A stretch of 64,000 nucleotides of DNA from Bin87 sp965204905 (GTDB lineage Bacteria; Chloroflexota; Dehalococcoidia; Lucifugimonadales; UBA3495): NCBI GenBank assembly GCA_965204905.1, contig OZ242042.1:992001-1056000 (forward strand). The letters run 5' to 3'. The translations under genes and the position numbers were made by a program. This document shows positions 1 to 9,700 of the stretch, one piece after another. The notes under the pieces were generated by a model. It saw only the letters and a list, made by a program, of their open reading frames with translations, was not told the DNA's origin and searched no databases. Position 1 is the stretch's first letter. Each line of letters opens with the position of its first letter.

Positions 1-260
1 GACAGCCAGACTCTCGGGGCCAAGACCAATTTAAGGACAATGCCTGTCAGGCCCCCAGATCGATTTTGCCGGTCTCAATGGCAATTCCCTTACCATCTGT
101 CGAAAAGGCCGTCAGCGGGCGTCTGGTGCGCCAAATAGGCCCATTGCGGCGGAGTTCGCGAGATGAGTATGCGTCTGTTACGCATGGCTCCATTAGCGAG
201 TATCATGCTGCTGGCGCCCAAAGGAGGTGCGACCCAGTTCGTGGACTGGACTACGGGGCC
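1..260. other. Window edge, no confident gene
   Basis: The frame of the following membrane gene is open from position 66, but residues before about position 261 are hydrophilic and give no recognisable domain. An AGGAGGT stretch near 222 is too far from the likely start to be used for it. A TTTTGCCGGT string near 68 resembles strings beside the istB remnant near 60.4 kb, so a trace of an IS end is possible. Nothing else is supported here. Confidence 0.3.
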
Positions 261-737
261 GTGAGTATGGGCGCCGGCGTGGCTGACCCGCACAACCCGC
301 GGCCGACGCTACTCACAGGGGTGTGCTTGGTGGGCGCGGCGCTGCTGCCTTGGTTCGCCCTGTTCTCGGGAACCTACGGCCTGTATTTCTACGCCGTCCT
401 GGGCGCCACGCTGTTGGCGCCGTGGTTGTTGATCCCAGTGCTGGTATTGGCCGTTCCCTTCGCCGTGCTGTTGCTGCTGCTCATGCCGGCGGGGGCTGTT
501 TACGCCGCCGTACGCGGCTCGCCTCAGGGGTGGGTCGGCTGGTTGCCTAGGGCTAGTTGCCTGGTGTCCATGGGCTTTGCCGTGGCCTACGGTGGCCTGA
601 TGCTGGCAATTGCCGTGGCGTCGGTGTTTGGCAACAGCGAGGCCGCAGGCTGGGACTTCTCCCTGACATGGCGTTTCGGAAGCCTCATCATTGGGCTGGC
701 GGCAACGTGGCGGGCCTGGCGGTGGCTCGGGCGCTGA
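261..737 (+). CDS. Small multi-pass membrane protein, unknown function
   Basis: About 158 aa if it starts at the GTG at 261; an ATG follows two codons later, and the frame is open back to 66, so the start is uncertain. The protein is almost entirely hydrophobic, with about four to five predicted membrane segments: near residues 17-35, 40-62, 62-80, 98-120 and 138-155. No catalytic or binding motif is visible and I do not recognise the family. It is the only plus-strand gene in the first 18 kb. It converges on the giant delta-60 protein gene, and a strong hairpin with a T-run lies 19 bp after its stop, which supports it being transcribed. It could be a small integral membrane protein of the DUF type found in many Chloroflexota. 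Confidence 0.55.
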   Translation: MSMGAGVADPHNPRPTLLTGVCLVGAALLPWFALFSGTYGLYFYAVLGATLLAPWLLIPVLVLAVPFAVLLLLLMPAGAVYAAVRGSPQGWVGWLPRASCLVSMGFAVAYGGLMLAIAVASVFGNSEAAGWDFSLTWRFGSLIIGLAATWRAWRWLGR

Positions 738-755
738 GCCTGGCGAAACTGGGAA

Positions 756-790
756 AGGGGCGCCCAGCCGCAGCTGGACGCCCCTTTTTT
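756..790 (+). terminator. Intrinsic terminator between convergent genes
   Basis: A stem of about 12 bp with one mismatch (arms GGGGCGCCCAGC and GCTGGACGCCCC, loop CGCA) is followed by six T on the plus strand. It ends the membrane-protein gene. Read on the minus strand the same hairpin is followed by only three T, and it sits about 25 bp after the stop of the giant minus-strand gene, so it may work in both directions. Confidence 0.8.
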
Positions 791-809
791 CTTGACCCGC
801 CGCGCGTGG

Positions 810-3800
810 TCATCTGGCTGTGCCCGTCGCGGTGGCGGACCACGCTCCCGTGCTGTCGTCGATGCGCGCACGCACCTGCACGTCATACGCAGTGCCGCTG
901 GTGAGGCCGGAGACCCGGTGCTGCGTCCCGTAGATGTCCCGCCACTCATCCGTTCCTGGCATGTTGCGTTGCAGCCACGTGGAGCTGCTGGACTCCTTGT
1001 ACCGCAGATGATAGGAGGTCACGTCGTTCGAGGGCGCAGTCCAGGAGATGATGAGAGAGCGATACTGGGTTTCCGCGGCGAGCCCGGTAGGCGCGGCCGG
1101 CGGAGCCGCCGGCGCCGCTTCTTCGACTCCCCGCGACCACGGCCCCGCTCCCTCGGAGTTCCTGGCCCGCACGCGGACCTGATACGTCGTGCCGTTGGTC
1201 AGGCCGGTGATGGTATGACTGGCTCTGGGGTTGCTCCTGGGGTCCTCGTCGAGTTCGGGACCGGTGTTGATGCTCGTCCAGGAAGTTGTGCCTTTCACCC
1301 GGTACTCGATGTCAACGCTGGTGTACGGCGAATGGTCTTCCCGGTAGCCCCAGATGACCGTCAGGCTGCTGTCGCCCCGCCGGAGCGGGAGCTGGAACGG
1401 CGCCTGCTTCGGTGCGACCACGTCGTCATCGTCTTCGATGGATGCAATCGTGGAGCTGGGCGACCCCGCCGATAGCAGGGGCGGCAGGTTGCTGCCCAGG
1501 GCTACTGTGAACGTCTCATCGTCCTGGTCGCTGTCCTGGTTGGCTCTGATCTGGCCGACCGCCTGGGGCTGGTGTGCTTCGATTGTTATGGACGACAGCG
1601 TGGTGAAGTCCCCCGCCTCGGATGTCTGGTGCGCGAAAGTCAGCGGGATGACCATCCGGTTCGGCTGCGCGGGCTCGATTGCCAGCCTGATGTACATTGT
1701 CTCTCCCTCCACGGCCGGATCCGGCAGGACAGCATCGATGGCCACAAAGGACATGTACTCGTCGTCGTCGATGGTGATTGTCTCCGAGTTGGGAGCGCCT
1801 GCGGTGGTCAGCGCCGGCAGATTGGTGCCCAGCGCCACCGTGAAAGTCTCATCTTGCAGGTCAGGATCGTGGTTCGTCCGGATCTGGCCGATCCCGATGC
1901 TCTGCCCCGCTTCGATGGTGATTGACGTCAGGGACGAGAAGTCCCCGGACTCCGATGTGCCGTGGGTGAGTGTCACGGGAATGACCAGCCGGTTCGGCTT
2001 CGCGGGCGAGATGCCCAGTATCACGCTGACCGTTTCTCCCTCCGCAACCGGGTTCGGCGTTGTCCTCTGGACCTGCACCGTTGACACGTACTCGTCGTCG
2101 TCGATGGTTACGGTTACCGAGCTGGGCGACCCCGCCTTGAGATCGGCCGGCAGGTTGCTGCCCAGCGCGACCGTCAGCGTCTCGTCCTGCGCGTCGGGAT
2201 CGTGCCGCGTTTGCAGCGTTCCCGTGCCGGTCGTCGCGCCCGCCGCTATTCGGATGGAACTGGGCGCGCTGTAATCGCCCGATTCCGCCGACACCGCCGT
2301 GGTCGTGATGGGGATGCTGATTGCGCCGGACTGCGCTTCTGTGATGGTCACGGTTATCTGCGCCGAATCGCCCTCATCCACGGTGCTTGGCGAGATGGCA
2401 ATCGTGGCGACCTCTCCGAAGTTCACCGCGACGGTGTAGGTCGTCGTGACCTGGTTGTCCTGAGCCGTGACCACCAGGGTGATGGTGGTTGTGGCGCCCT
2501 CCGTCACCGTGAATGCGCTGCTGGCCGAGCCGCTGGCCGTCGCCACGCCGTTCACCGTGACCGTGGCGTCGGAGTGGCTCACGGTGGGCGTGACCTTCAC
2601 GTGGGTTACGCCCTCGATGACGGACGACGAGTACGACGTTCTGCCGGACGCGAATGCGGGCGAGAGCGCCGCCGTTCCGCTGAAGGTGGACCCGTCCGTG
2701 CTGGTGCTGACCGTCAGCGCGCTCAGCGTCGCGTCATTGGACAGGACCGTCACCGTGATGGTGTAGGTCTCGGTCGTCGCGCCGTCTTGGGCGGTCACCA
2801 CCACGTTGACCGTCGTCGTGCCGCCTGCGGTCACCGCGATGGCGGCGCTGGCCGTGCCGCTGGCCGTTGTCGCGCTGTTCACCGTGACCGTCGCGCCGGA
2901 CTCGGCCACCGTGGGCGTCACCTTGATGCGGTTCACGCCGGAGGGCAGCGTCGTGGTATAGGACGTCGTGCCCGACGCGAAGGCCGGCGAGAGCGTCGCC
3001 GTTCCGTCGAAGGTGAAGCCGTCGATGCTGGTGCTCACGGCCAGCGCGCTCAGCGCGGCGGGGGATTCGCCGCCTCCCAGGTAGCGGGCCAGGGCGATTT
3101 CTCTGAATCCGTCGTTGAAAGAGTAACCGGCCGTGACGATCCTGCTGCCGGAGTCGAGTGCCATCGCATTGGCGGAGGCTTGGGTGCCAACGAAACAGTC
3201 GGTGGTCACCACGCCGCCGGCCCCGAAGCCGGTGTCCAGCGAGCCGTTGCTGCGGTAGCGGACCAGGGCGAACTGGAACCCGGAGCCTTCGGTGGCGTAT
3301 CCCGCCAGGACAATCCTGCCGTTGCCGTCAATGGCCACCGCATTTGCCTGATCATTGTCGCTGCCGATGGCGGTGGTTACCTTGCCACCGGTGCCGAAAC
3401 TGGTGTCCAACTCGCCCGCGCTCGTATAGCGCGCCAGGGCGAAGTCCCAGCTGCTGCCGGTGACGTGCGCTTCGCCTGCCACGACGATATTCCCGTCGCC
3501 ATCGATTGCTACCGCGCGCGCCCGGTCATAGCCGTTGCCGATGCTGGTGGTTACCTTGCCGTCCGTGCTGAAGGTGGTGTCCAACGCGCCCGCGCTCGTG
3601 TAGCGCGCCACGGCAAAGTCTAAGCCGCCGGTTAATCCGCCGGTGCCGTTGTGGGCTGCGCCTGCCACGACTATCTTGTTGTCGCTCTGCAACGCCAAAG
3701 CATGTATCGAGGCGTTGGCGCCCGCAAATGCCTCCGTAACTTTGCCGCCGGTACCAAAGTTGGTATCCAGTGCTCCGGCGCTCGTGTAGCGCGCCAGCGC

Positions 3801-6164
3801 GAAGTGCTCGCGGTCGCTGGAGTTATTGGCGACCCCGCCCACGACGATGTTTCCGCTGGAGTCTATCGCCACCGCGTAGGCTATGTCGGATTTGGAATTG
3901 AAATTCGTGGTGACCTTGCCGTCGGTGCTGAAGGCGGTATCCAGCGCGCCCGCGCTCGTATAGCGCACTACGGCGAAATCTCTGTTGTCGCCTACGCCGT
4001 CGCTGCTCGACTGGCCCGCCACGACTATGTTGCCGCTGGAGTCGATGGCCACGGCATTGGCCTGATCATCGGAGCCGGTTCCAATGTCGGTGCTGACCCG
4101 CCCGCCGTTGCCGAAGGCGGTGTCCAGCGAGCCGTCGGGGTTGTAACGGGCAACGGTAAAGTCGTCGTGGTCGTCGGTGGTGGCGGTGGTTCCGTTGTCG
4201 TTTTCGACGTAGCCCGCCACCACAATCTTGCCGTCGGTCTGCACCGCCATCGCGTTGCCATAGGCGTCGGGGGCGGCGAAGGACGTGGTCACCCTGCCGC
4301 CGATGCCGAAGGACAGATCCAACTCGCCCAGGGCGGTGTAGCGGGCCAGGGCGAACTCCTTGGTCGAGCCGCTGGTGGCGTAGCCGGCCAGCATGATGCG
4401 GGTGCCGCCGCCCAGCAGCGCCATCGTATGCGCACGGTCATCTCCTTTGGCGAAGTCCAATGGAACAGTTCCTGTCCTGGAGGCGCCTCCAGGTAATTCT
4501 GTCCCAAACGTAAAATCCTCCGTCCCGTTGGCGTCTAGGCGTGTCAGCGCGAAATCGTCATTCGTTTCGTCGGTGCCACTGGTAATGTCGGTGTATCCTG
4601 CGAGGAGGAACTTGCCGCCGGAGTCAACCGCCACAGCATGGGCTTTGTCTTCGCCGTTAATGTTTACGAGATGCTTGCCGGACCGGGCGGGGTCGGTGGT
4701 AATCGTGCCGAACTCTCCGTCCAGCGCGCCGCCGGTGTTGTAGCGCACCACGGCGAAGTCGTCAGGGTTCGTGCCGTGTTTGCTGTAGCCCGCCACGACA
4801 ATCTTGCCGTTGGACTGGATCGTGATCGCGTTGGCGCGGTCTTGGGTGCCGGCGACATTGCTGGTACCGCCCGCGCTGCTGCCGATGTCGGTGGTCACGT
4901 TGCTGTCGGTGTCGAAGGCGTTGTCCGGGTCGCCGACGGCACTCATCCGCCGCACCGCGAAGTCCTTGTGGTCGTCGTCGGTGCTGGCGGGCGTGCCGTT
5001 GTTGTTGGTCGTGAAGCCGGCGACCACGATCTTGTTGTCGCTCTGGATGGCCACCGCGGTCGCGCCGTCCTCCAGGGTGCTGAAGTCGAAGGCTGTCGAG
5101 CCCGTCCTGGTCCCCTGATTGATGGTTCCGAAGCCGGTGTCCAGCACCCCGGCGGAGGTGAAGCGCACCAGGCCGAAGCTGGTGCCGGCCTGACCGGCCA
5201 GCAGGATCCGCTCAGTGCCCCCGACCGTCTGGATGACCACGTCGTTGGCGTCGTCATTTGCTCCAAAGTTGTGCGTAACCTTACCATCGGTGCTGAAGGC
5301 GGTATCCAGCGTCCCAGTGGACGTGTAGCGTGCCGCGGCGAAGTCGCGGTTGCTCTGGAAGGAGTAACCGCCCACCACGATCTTGCCGTCCGATTGGAGT
5401 GCCACCGACCGCGCCTCGTCGTTATTGCTGTTGAAGTCGGTGAGCACCCGGCCGCCCGTGCCGAAGGTGCCGTCCAGGGAGCCGTCGGGGTTGTAGCGGG
5501 CCAGGGCGAAGTCCCTGCTGGAGCCGTTTTGGGCGTAGCCCACGGCGACAATCTTGCCGTCGGGCTGTTCCACCACGTCGTGGATCTCGCTGGCGGCGGG
5601 GTTGAAGGCCGTCGTCAGCTTGCCGCCGATGCCGAAGGTGTCGTCTAGGTCGCCGGGGCCCGGCAACGTGAGCTTCAACTGCACCGTGTCGCCGGCGGAC
5701 GGCACAGGGACGGAGGCGACAGAACTCGTTGAAGGGTTTATCAGGGTGGCAACGATGTCTGCGTCAGCCAGGGAAACGGGAACATTGTCCACGTGAAGGG
5801 TGAGCTTTTTGAACTCATCCGCCGCGGCATCAATCGACCTGCTGAAGCCGATGGCATAGCGACCTCCCTGTACCCCCTGGTGGGTGAAACTAGCAATCCT
5901 GTAGTCCACGCCGAGATACGTGAACTCGTCCTCCGTGAGCGTCGCCGGGTTGGAGCACTTACCCGCAGCATTTGTTTCACTACTGGCGCATCCCACCCCC
6001 GTCCCTATGACGAGCGTCTGCACCGTCAGCGTGGCGGACCAGACGGTGATGTGGTCGGCGGATGCGGGCGGCGGGGTCAGGAATGGGGCCAGTGGCCCAA
6101 GTATGAGTGCCAGGGCCAGCAGCGACAGCAGCCAGGCTCGGGGCGATAGCAGCGCGCGCTTCAT
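810..6164 (-). CDS. Giant secreted delta-60 repeat / Calx-beta / FnIII protein
   Basis: 1784 aa. Residues 1-36 form a signal peptide (two Arg-containing N-region, Leu/Ala-rich core, cleavage after PPASA). About 14 delta-60-type repeats, each with a DTxFGxGGKVTT-like end and a GKIVVAGY-like strand, run from about residue 175 to 1025. Two cadherin-like beta-sandwich domains follow at about 1035-1245, three Calx-beta-like modules with DEGD/EGET and DDDE ends at about 1255-1575, and two FnIII domains to the C-terminus. No sorting signal or transmembrane anchor is visible. A GGGAGGG site lies 6-7 bases before the ATG. The family knowledge is only that such modules build extracellular adhesion or matrix proteins; the role is inferred. 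It is the first of three similar giant genes on this strand. A run of 14 G upstream may make expression variable. Confidence 0.85.
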   Translation of the reverse strand: MKRALLSPRAWLLSLLALALILGPLAPFLTPPPASADHITVWSATLTVQTLVIGTGVGCASSETNAAGKCSNPATLTEDEFTYLGVDYRIASFTHQGVQGGRYAIGFSRSIDAAADEFKKLTLHVDNVPVSLADADIVATLINPSTSSVASVPVPSAGDTVQLKLTLPGPGDLDDTFGIGGKLTTAFNPAASEIHDVVEQPDGKIVAVGYAQNGSSRDFALARYNPDGSLDGTFGTGGRVLTDFNSNNDEARSVALQSDGKIVVGGYSFQSNRDFAAARYTSTGTLDTAFSTDGKVTHNFGANDDANDVVIQTVGGTERILLAGQAGTSFGLVRFTSAGVLDTGFGTINQGTRTGSTAFDFSTLEDGATAVAIQSDNKIVVAGFTTNNNGTPASTDDDHKDFAVRRMSAVGDPDNAFDTDSNVTTDIGSSAGGTSNVAGTQDRANAITIQSNGKIVVAGYSKHGTNPDDFAVVRYNTGGALDGEFGTITTDPARSGKHLVNINGEDKAHAVAVDSGGKFLLAGYTDITSGTDETNDDFALTRLDANGTEDFTFGTELPGGASRTGTVPLDFAKGDDRAHTMALLGGGTRIMLAGYATSGSTKEFALARYTALGELDLSFGIGGRVTTSFAAPDAYGNAMAVQTDGKIVVAGYVENDNGTTATTDDHDDFTVARYNPDGSLDTAFGNGGRVSTDIGTGSDDQANAVAIDSSGNIVVAGQSSSDGVGDNRDFAVVRYTSAGALDTAFSTDGKVTTNFNSKSDIAYAVAIDSSGNIVVGGVANNSSDREHFALARYTSAGALDTNFGTGGKVTEAFAGANASIHALALQSDNKIVVAGAAHNGTGGLTGGLDFAVARYTSAGALDTTFSTDGKVTTSIGNGYDRARAVAIDGDGNIVVAGEAHVTGSSWDFALARYTSAGELDTSFGTGGKVTTAIGSDNDQANAVAIDGNGRIVLAGYATEGSGFQFALVRYRSNGSLDTGFGAGGVVTTDCFVGTQASANAMALDSGSRIVTAGYSFNDGFREIALARYLGGGESPAALSALAVSTSIDGFTFDGTATLSPAFASGTTSYTTTLPSGVNRIKVTPTVAESGATVTVNSATTASGTASAAIAVTAGGTTTVNVVVTAQDGATTETYTITVTVLSNDATLSALTVSTSTDGSTFSGTAALSPAFASGRTSYSSSVIEGVTHVKVTPTVSHSDATVTVNGVATASGSASSAFTVTEGATTTITLVVTAQDNQVTTTYTVAVNFGEVATIAISPSTVDEGDSAQITVTITEAQSGAISIPITTTAVSAESGDYSAPSSIRIAAGATTGTGTLQTRHDPDAQDETLTVALGSNLPADLKAGSPSSVTVTIDDDEYVSTVQVQRTTPNPVAEGETVSVILGISPAKPNRLVIPVTLTHGTSESGDFSSLTSITIEAGQSIGIGQIRTNHDPDLQDETFTVALGTNLPALTTAGAPNSETITIDDDEYMSFVAIDAVLPDPAVEGETMYIRLAIEPAQPNRMVIPLTFAHQTSEAGDFTTLSSITIEAHQPQAVGQIRANQDSDQDDETFTVALGSNLPPLLSAGSPSSTIASIEDDDDVVAPKQAPFQLPLRRGDSSLTVIWGYREDHSPYTSVDIEYRVKGTTSWTSINTGPELDEDPRSNPRASHTITGLTNGTTYQVRVRARNSEGAGPWSRGVEEAAPAAPPAAPTGLAAETQYRSLIISWTAPSNDVTSYHLRYKESSSSTWLQRNMPGTDEWRDIYGTQHRVSGLTSGTAYDVQVRARIDDSTGAWSATATGTAR

Positions 6165-6224
6165 GCCGGCCCTCCCACGACGTTGCGAGGGTGTGGGTCG
6201 GGCGGAAGTATTGGAGCGAAAGTC

Positions 6225-6238
6225 GGGGGGGGGGGGGG
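6225..6238. repeat. Homopolymer tract of 14 G (poly-C on the coding strand)
   Basis: Fourteen consecutive G on the plus strand, 61-74 bases upstream of the ATG of the giant delta-60 protein. It is the longest homopolymer I see in the window. Tracts of this kind in front of surface-protein genes are established sites of slipped-strand phase variation in other bacteria; here the effect is inference. Confidence 0.9.
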
Positions 6239-6460
6239 CTAGAAATTGCCGCCCTCATCAGGCGGCCAATCTCGCTGCTGTCGTCCCTGTTCCTGAACAT
6301 GGCTGCGCTGTCTCCTCGCTGTGTTCCGCCGGTCCGGGCGGGGCGATCAGGCCCTGTGCCCCCGGCGGCGAAGTAGTTTCTCCGAATGACCTGCCCGGCT
6401 GTCCCGGCGGGCTGTACGCCCTTTGTACGCCTTCCGGTGTCGAATCGGGCACGATGGGCC

Positions 6461-6487
6461 TTTATACCATACACCGATACGCGTGTG
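6461..6487 (-). promoter_or_regulatory. Candidate promoter and shared upstream element
   Basis: On the minus strand the sequence reads CACACGCGTATCGG and then TGTATGGTATAAA, giving an extended -10 (TGGTATAAA) that points at the delta-60 gene about 300 bp away. The CACACGC(G/A)TATCGG part recurs upstream of the next giant gene at 12702-12722. No clear -35 is visible. If this promoter is used, the G14 tract lies in the 5' leader. Confidence 0.45.
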
Positions 6488-6580
6488 ACACAAGTGATAA
6501 CTGCGTAAAAAAACGCATTTGATTATGTAGGATTTGCGATGGCGCGGTTCACGAACGGGGTGAGGAGCGGCGGTTCGGCC

Positions 6581-6635
6581 AAAGGCGTCCCCGCCGCTGG
6601 CGAGGTCGGACGGTCTGGACGGGTGGCCGGACGCC
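6581..6635 (-). terminator. Possible terminator of the 1913-aa gene
   Basis: GGCGTCC and GGACGCC arms, with a long internal sequence between them, lie about 75-130 bp past the stop and are followed on the minus strand by only three T. The CGGGCGTCCGGC string of the right arm also occurs in the 3' hairpin of the 1641-aa gene. Weak as a terminator on its own. Confidence 0.35.
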
Positions 6636-6710
6636 CGCGCGGAAAGCCGGCGGTTGGGGCGGCCACTACCCTGCCCCGCCGGCTGGATTATTGACCCGTT
6701 TGGGCGCTCC

Positions 6711-9700
6711 CTACTCCGGCAGGGTGATGGTGGCGTGGACTCGCTCGCCCTTGCCGGCCTCGTTCTGTGCCCGCACCCATACCTGGTAGGTGCGGCCTAC
6801 TTCCAGGTTCTTGAAAGCTACCTGCGTCTTCTTGGCCTTGGGCGTCTTGGTCCTGCCCTTGCCGCCGTCTTCGGGGCTGATGTGCACGATGTAGCCATCC
6901 GGCGCACCGCCCGTCTGCGGCGCCTGCCAACTCACGGTCACGTTCCCGGCATCTGCGGAAACGTTCAGATTCAGGACGGCGCCAGGTGCTGGAGCGTCCG
7001 GCAGTGTGATCTCATCGCGGACTCGTTCACCCTTGCCGTCAGCATTCTGTGCCCGTGCCCAAACTTTGTAGGTCGAACCGCTGTTCAGGCCGTTGAACGT
7101 AATCGAGGTAGCGTCCTTCCCTGGCCTCTTGGTGGCTCCGTCTCCGCCGCCCTCGCGTCCGATGTGAACGATGTACCCGTCAGGAGTGCCGCCCGTCGTG
7201 GGCGTGTCCCAACTCACCGTTACGCTGTCGAAAGTCGCGGATAGGCTCAGGTTAGTGACTGGTCCCGGCGGGTTCAGCACTTGTATGTCGAACGAGTCCG
7301 TCGTCGAGTTGCCGTCACTGTCCTCTGCGGTGACCACCACAGTCGCGGTGCCGGCCGTGTCAGGGACAATAGACAAAAAGCCAAGCAGCTCCGTGACGGT
7401 CGCCACGGCGATGTCAGCGGAATTGACGCTGTACGTCAGATCGTCTCCATCCGCATCTCTGAAGACCTGCGACAGATCCACAACGCCGCCAGGCACTTGT
7501 ACATCTGAGCCGCTGCCGTCCTCTGACAGGTCAATAAAGTCCGGCACTACCCCGGCCACCAAGTCCAGCATGTCGGGGATAGCCGCAGCCACGGTTGGCG
7601 TGGCTTTCACCTTGACGTCGAACTTGTCCGCCACCGTACCGCTCTGACCGTCATTGGCCGTGACCGTGATGGTGGCGGTCCCGCGAGATTGCGCGGAAGC
7701 CGTGAGAGTTGCGTAGTCGGCGGACACGGAAACCGTGGCCGCCTGCTCATTCGACGATGTGGCGGTGATGGTCAGGCTGTCTTCGTCAGCATCGGCAAAC
7801 ACGCCCGACAGGGACACCCGGTGCGTTCCGCTTTCGTTCACGATGGTCGCGTCGGGTATGGCACTGGCCACCGTGGGCGCATTGTTGGGCGGCTCAGCCT
7901 TGGGCGGCGGGTCATGTTGCTGTTGCTGCTGTTGCTGGACAGCATTCACCGTAACGTCGAAGGAATCGCTGACGCTGTTACCGTCCGAATCCTCGGGGGT
8001 GACCGTGATGGTCGCCGTACCGGCTGCCATCGCAACGACGGTGCTGGAGCTGGTCCCGTCAACGCTGACGTTTATCACCACCACCGAAGTGCTTGACGAC
8101 CTGGCGATGTAGGTCAGAGCGTCCCCGTCAGGGTCACTGAACGCGCTCGACACCGGCACTGTGCGAGTGTCGCCAATCTCCAGCCCTGTAATGTCGCGGA
8201 AGGCGGTCGCCACAACTGGCGCGCCCTTCACAGTGACGGTGAACGCATCGGATACTTTGGCCTTGCCGTCGCTGGCCGTGACCGTGATGGTCGTAGTTCC
8301 GCGCTTCTTCGCCGTAACCGTCAGCGTGTTCTGGCTGATGGCTGCTGTCGCCACTGCCGTGTCCGACGACTTGGCTGTTATGGTCAGGGTGTCCTGGTCC
8401 GCGTCGGCGAAGACTCCGGTGAGCAACACCTGGTAGGTGCCGCTCTCGTTGACGATGGTTTCGTCGTCGATGGCGTTCGAAATCGTGGGTGCGTTGTTGG
8501 GGACTTGCGGGGTGCCGACAGCCTTCACCCACGTGCTGGACGTGCTGGACTCACCCCTGTTGATCGCTGCTTCCGTGTAGTTGCTGCCGAAGAACGCGCG
8601 AACATGCACCTCAACGCCGATGCCGTTGGTCAGGCCAGAGATTGTGTGGCTCGTCACTCCATTCGCAACGTGGATGCCGTCATTGCGGCCGATGGCGTTC
8701 GTGCCGCGTGGGTTGGCCCAACCCGTGCCGATCCACCAGCGCAGAGCATGCTTGATCCGTTCGCTCCCGATCTCCCGGCCTTTGTAGTAGAACGGCGAAA
8801 CGTCCCAGGACACGGTTACGGAACCGTCTGCGCCGGCCACCTGTACGTTGGTGGGTTCGGGCCCCTGCGTCTCGGGCGCGGATCCTTTGCCCTGAGATTT
8901 CGGAGGGTCAGCCTGCTGCTGGCCGGGACCGACCACCGTCACATCGAATTCATCGGTTGCGAGATCACCGTCAGGGTCCTGCGCTGTGACGCCGATTGTC
9001 GCGGTTCCTGCGGACACTCCCGTTACGGTCAGGCTGGAATAGTCCGGCGACACGGTAACAGTGGCCTTGGCTGGGTCATTCGACCCCGCCCTGATCTCCA
9101 ATTCACCATTCCCGTCGTAGCTGAAAACGGATGCGAGCAACACCAGTCTGTTATCCCCTGCCGACAGGTCATCAATGTCGGCAATGGGGGATGCCACGGT
9201 TGGGGCATGATTGACCGGCGATTGCCTCTGCTGTGCCAGCACGGACACCCGCACTTGCGCAGTCCCGTAAGCCACGCTGCCGCCAACTGGGGTTACTGTA
9301 TTGCTGATAACTCCTGTTCCGGCATTGGACGAAGACACGGTGAACGTAACCGGTCGCTCCCAGAGATGGGGGTGTATCAACCTGGAGCGGGGCGTCACGG
9401 TCATCCCAGTCGGTGCTGCCGCTTCGACAATCATTTCGCCCGCTGGCCGGCTCGACAACGATACGGTGTACGTAGCGGTTTGCCCCGCGACTATCTCCAA
9501 GTCCAGCGGAGCGACCTTAACCGGCGAGCCGTCGTTGTCCAGGATTTTCAGAGTCGCGTAGCCGCCAACCTTGGTTCCGTCGTCCAACTCGCCGATGACG
9601 AGAAAGGCGATTGTCTCATGGGGCTCGTAGGATGAGTCATCTGTGACCGTGACGGTTGCGCACCACTGCTGCTCACCCTGCTCCGTATAGGGCAGGACGT

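Larger units (their letters stand above)
6165..6710. other. Intergenic regulatory stretch between two giant genes
   Basis: 546 bp without a credible gene. It holds, from left to right, a G14 tract, an AT-richer promoter-like segment around 6461-6530, and a terminator-like hairpin that would end the 1913-aa gene transcribed from the right. Overlapping open frames on both strands give arginine/proline-rich translations with no domain and are not believed. Confidence 0.6.

Noticed and set aside
2202..3623. Long plus-strand open frame (over 470 codons) inside the delta-60 gene
   Set aside because: It is antisense to a repetitive GC-rich gene with clear domains. Its translation is arginine/glycine-rich and repeats with the delta-60 period.
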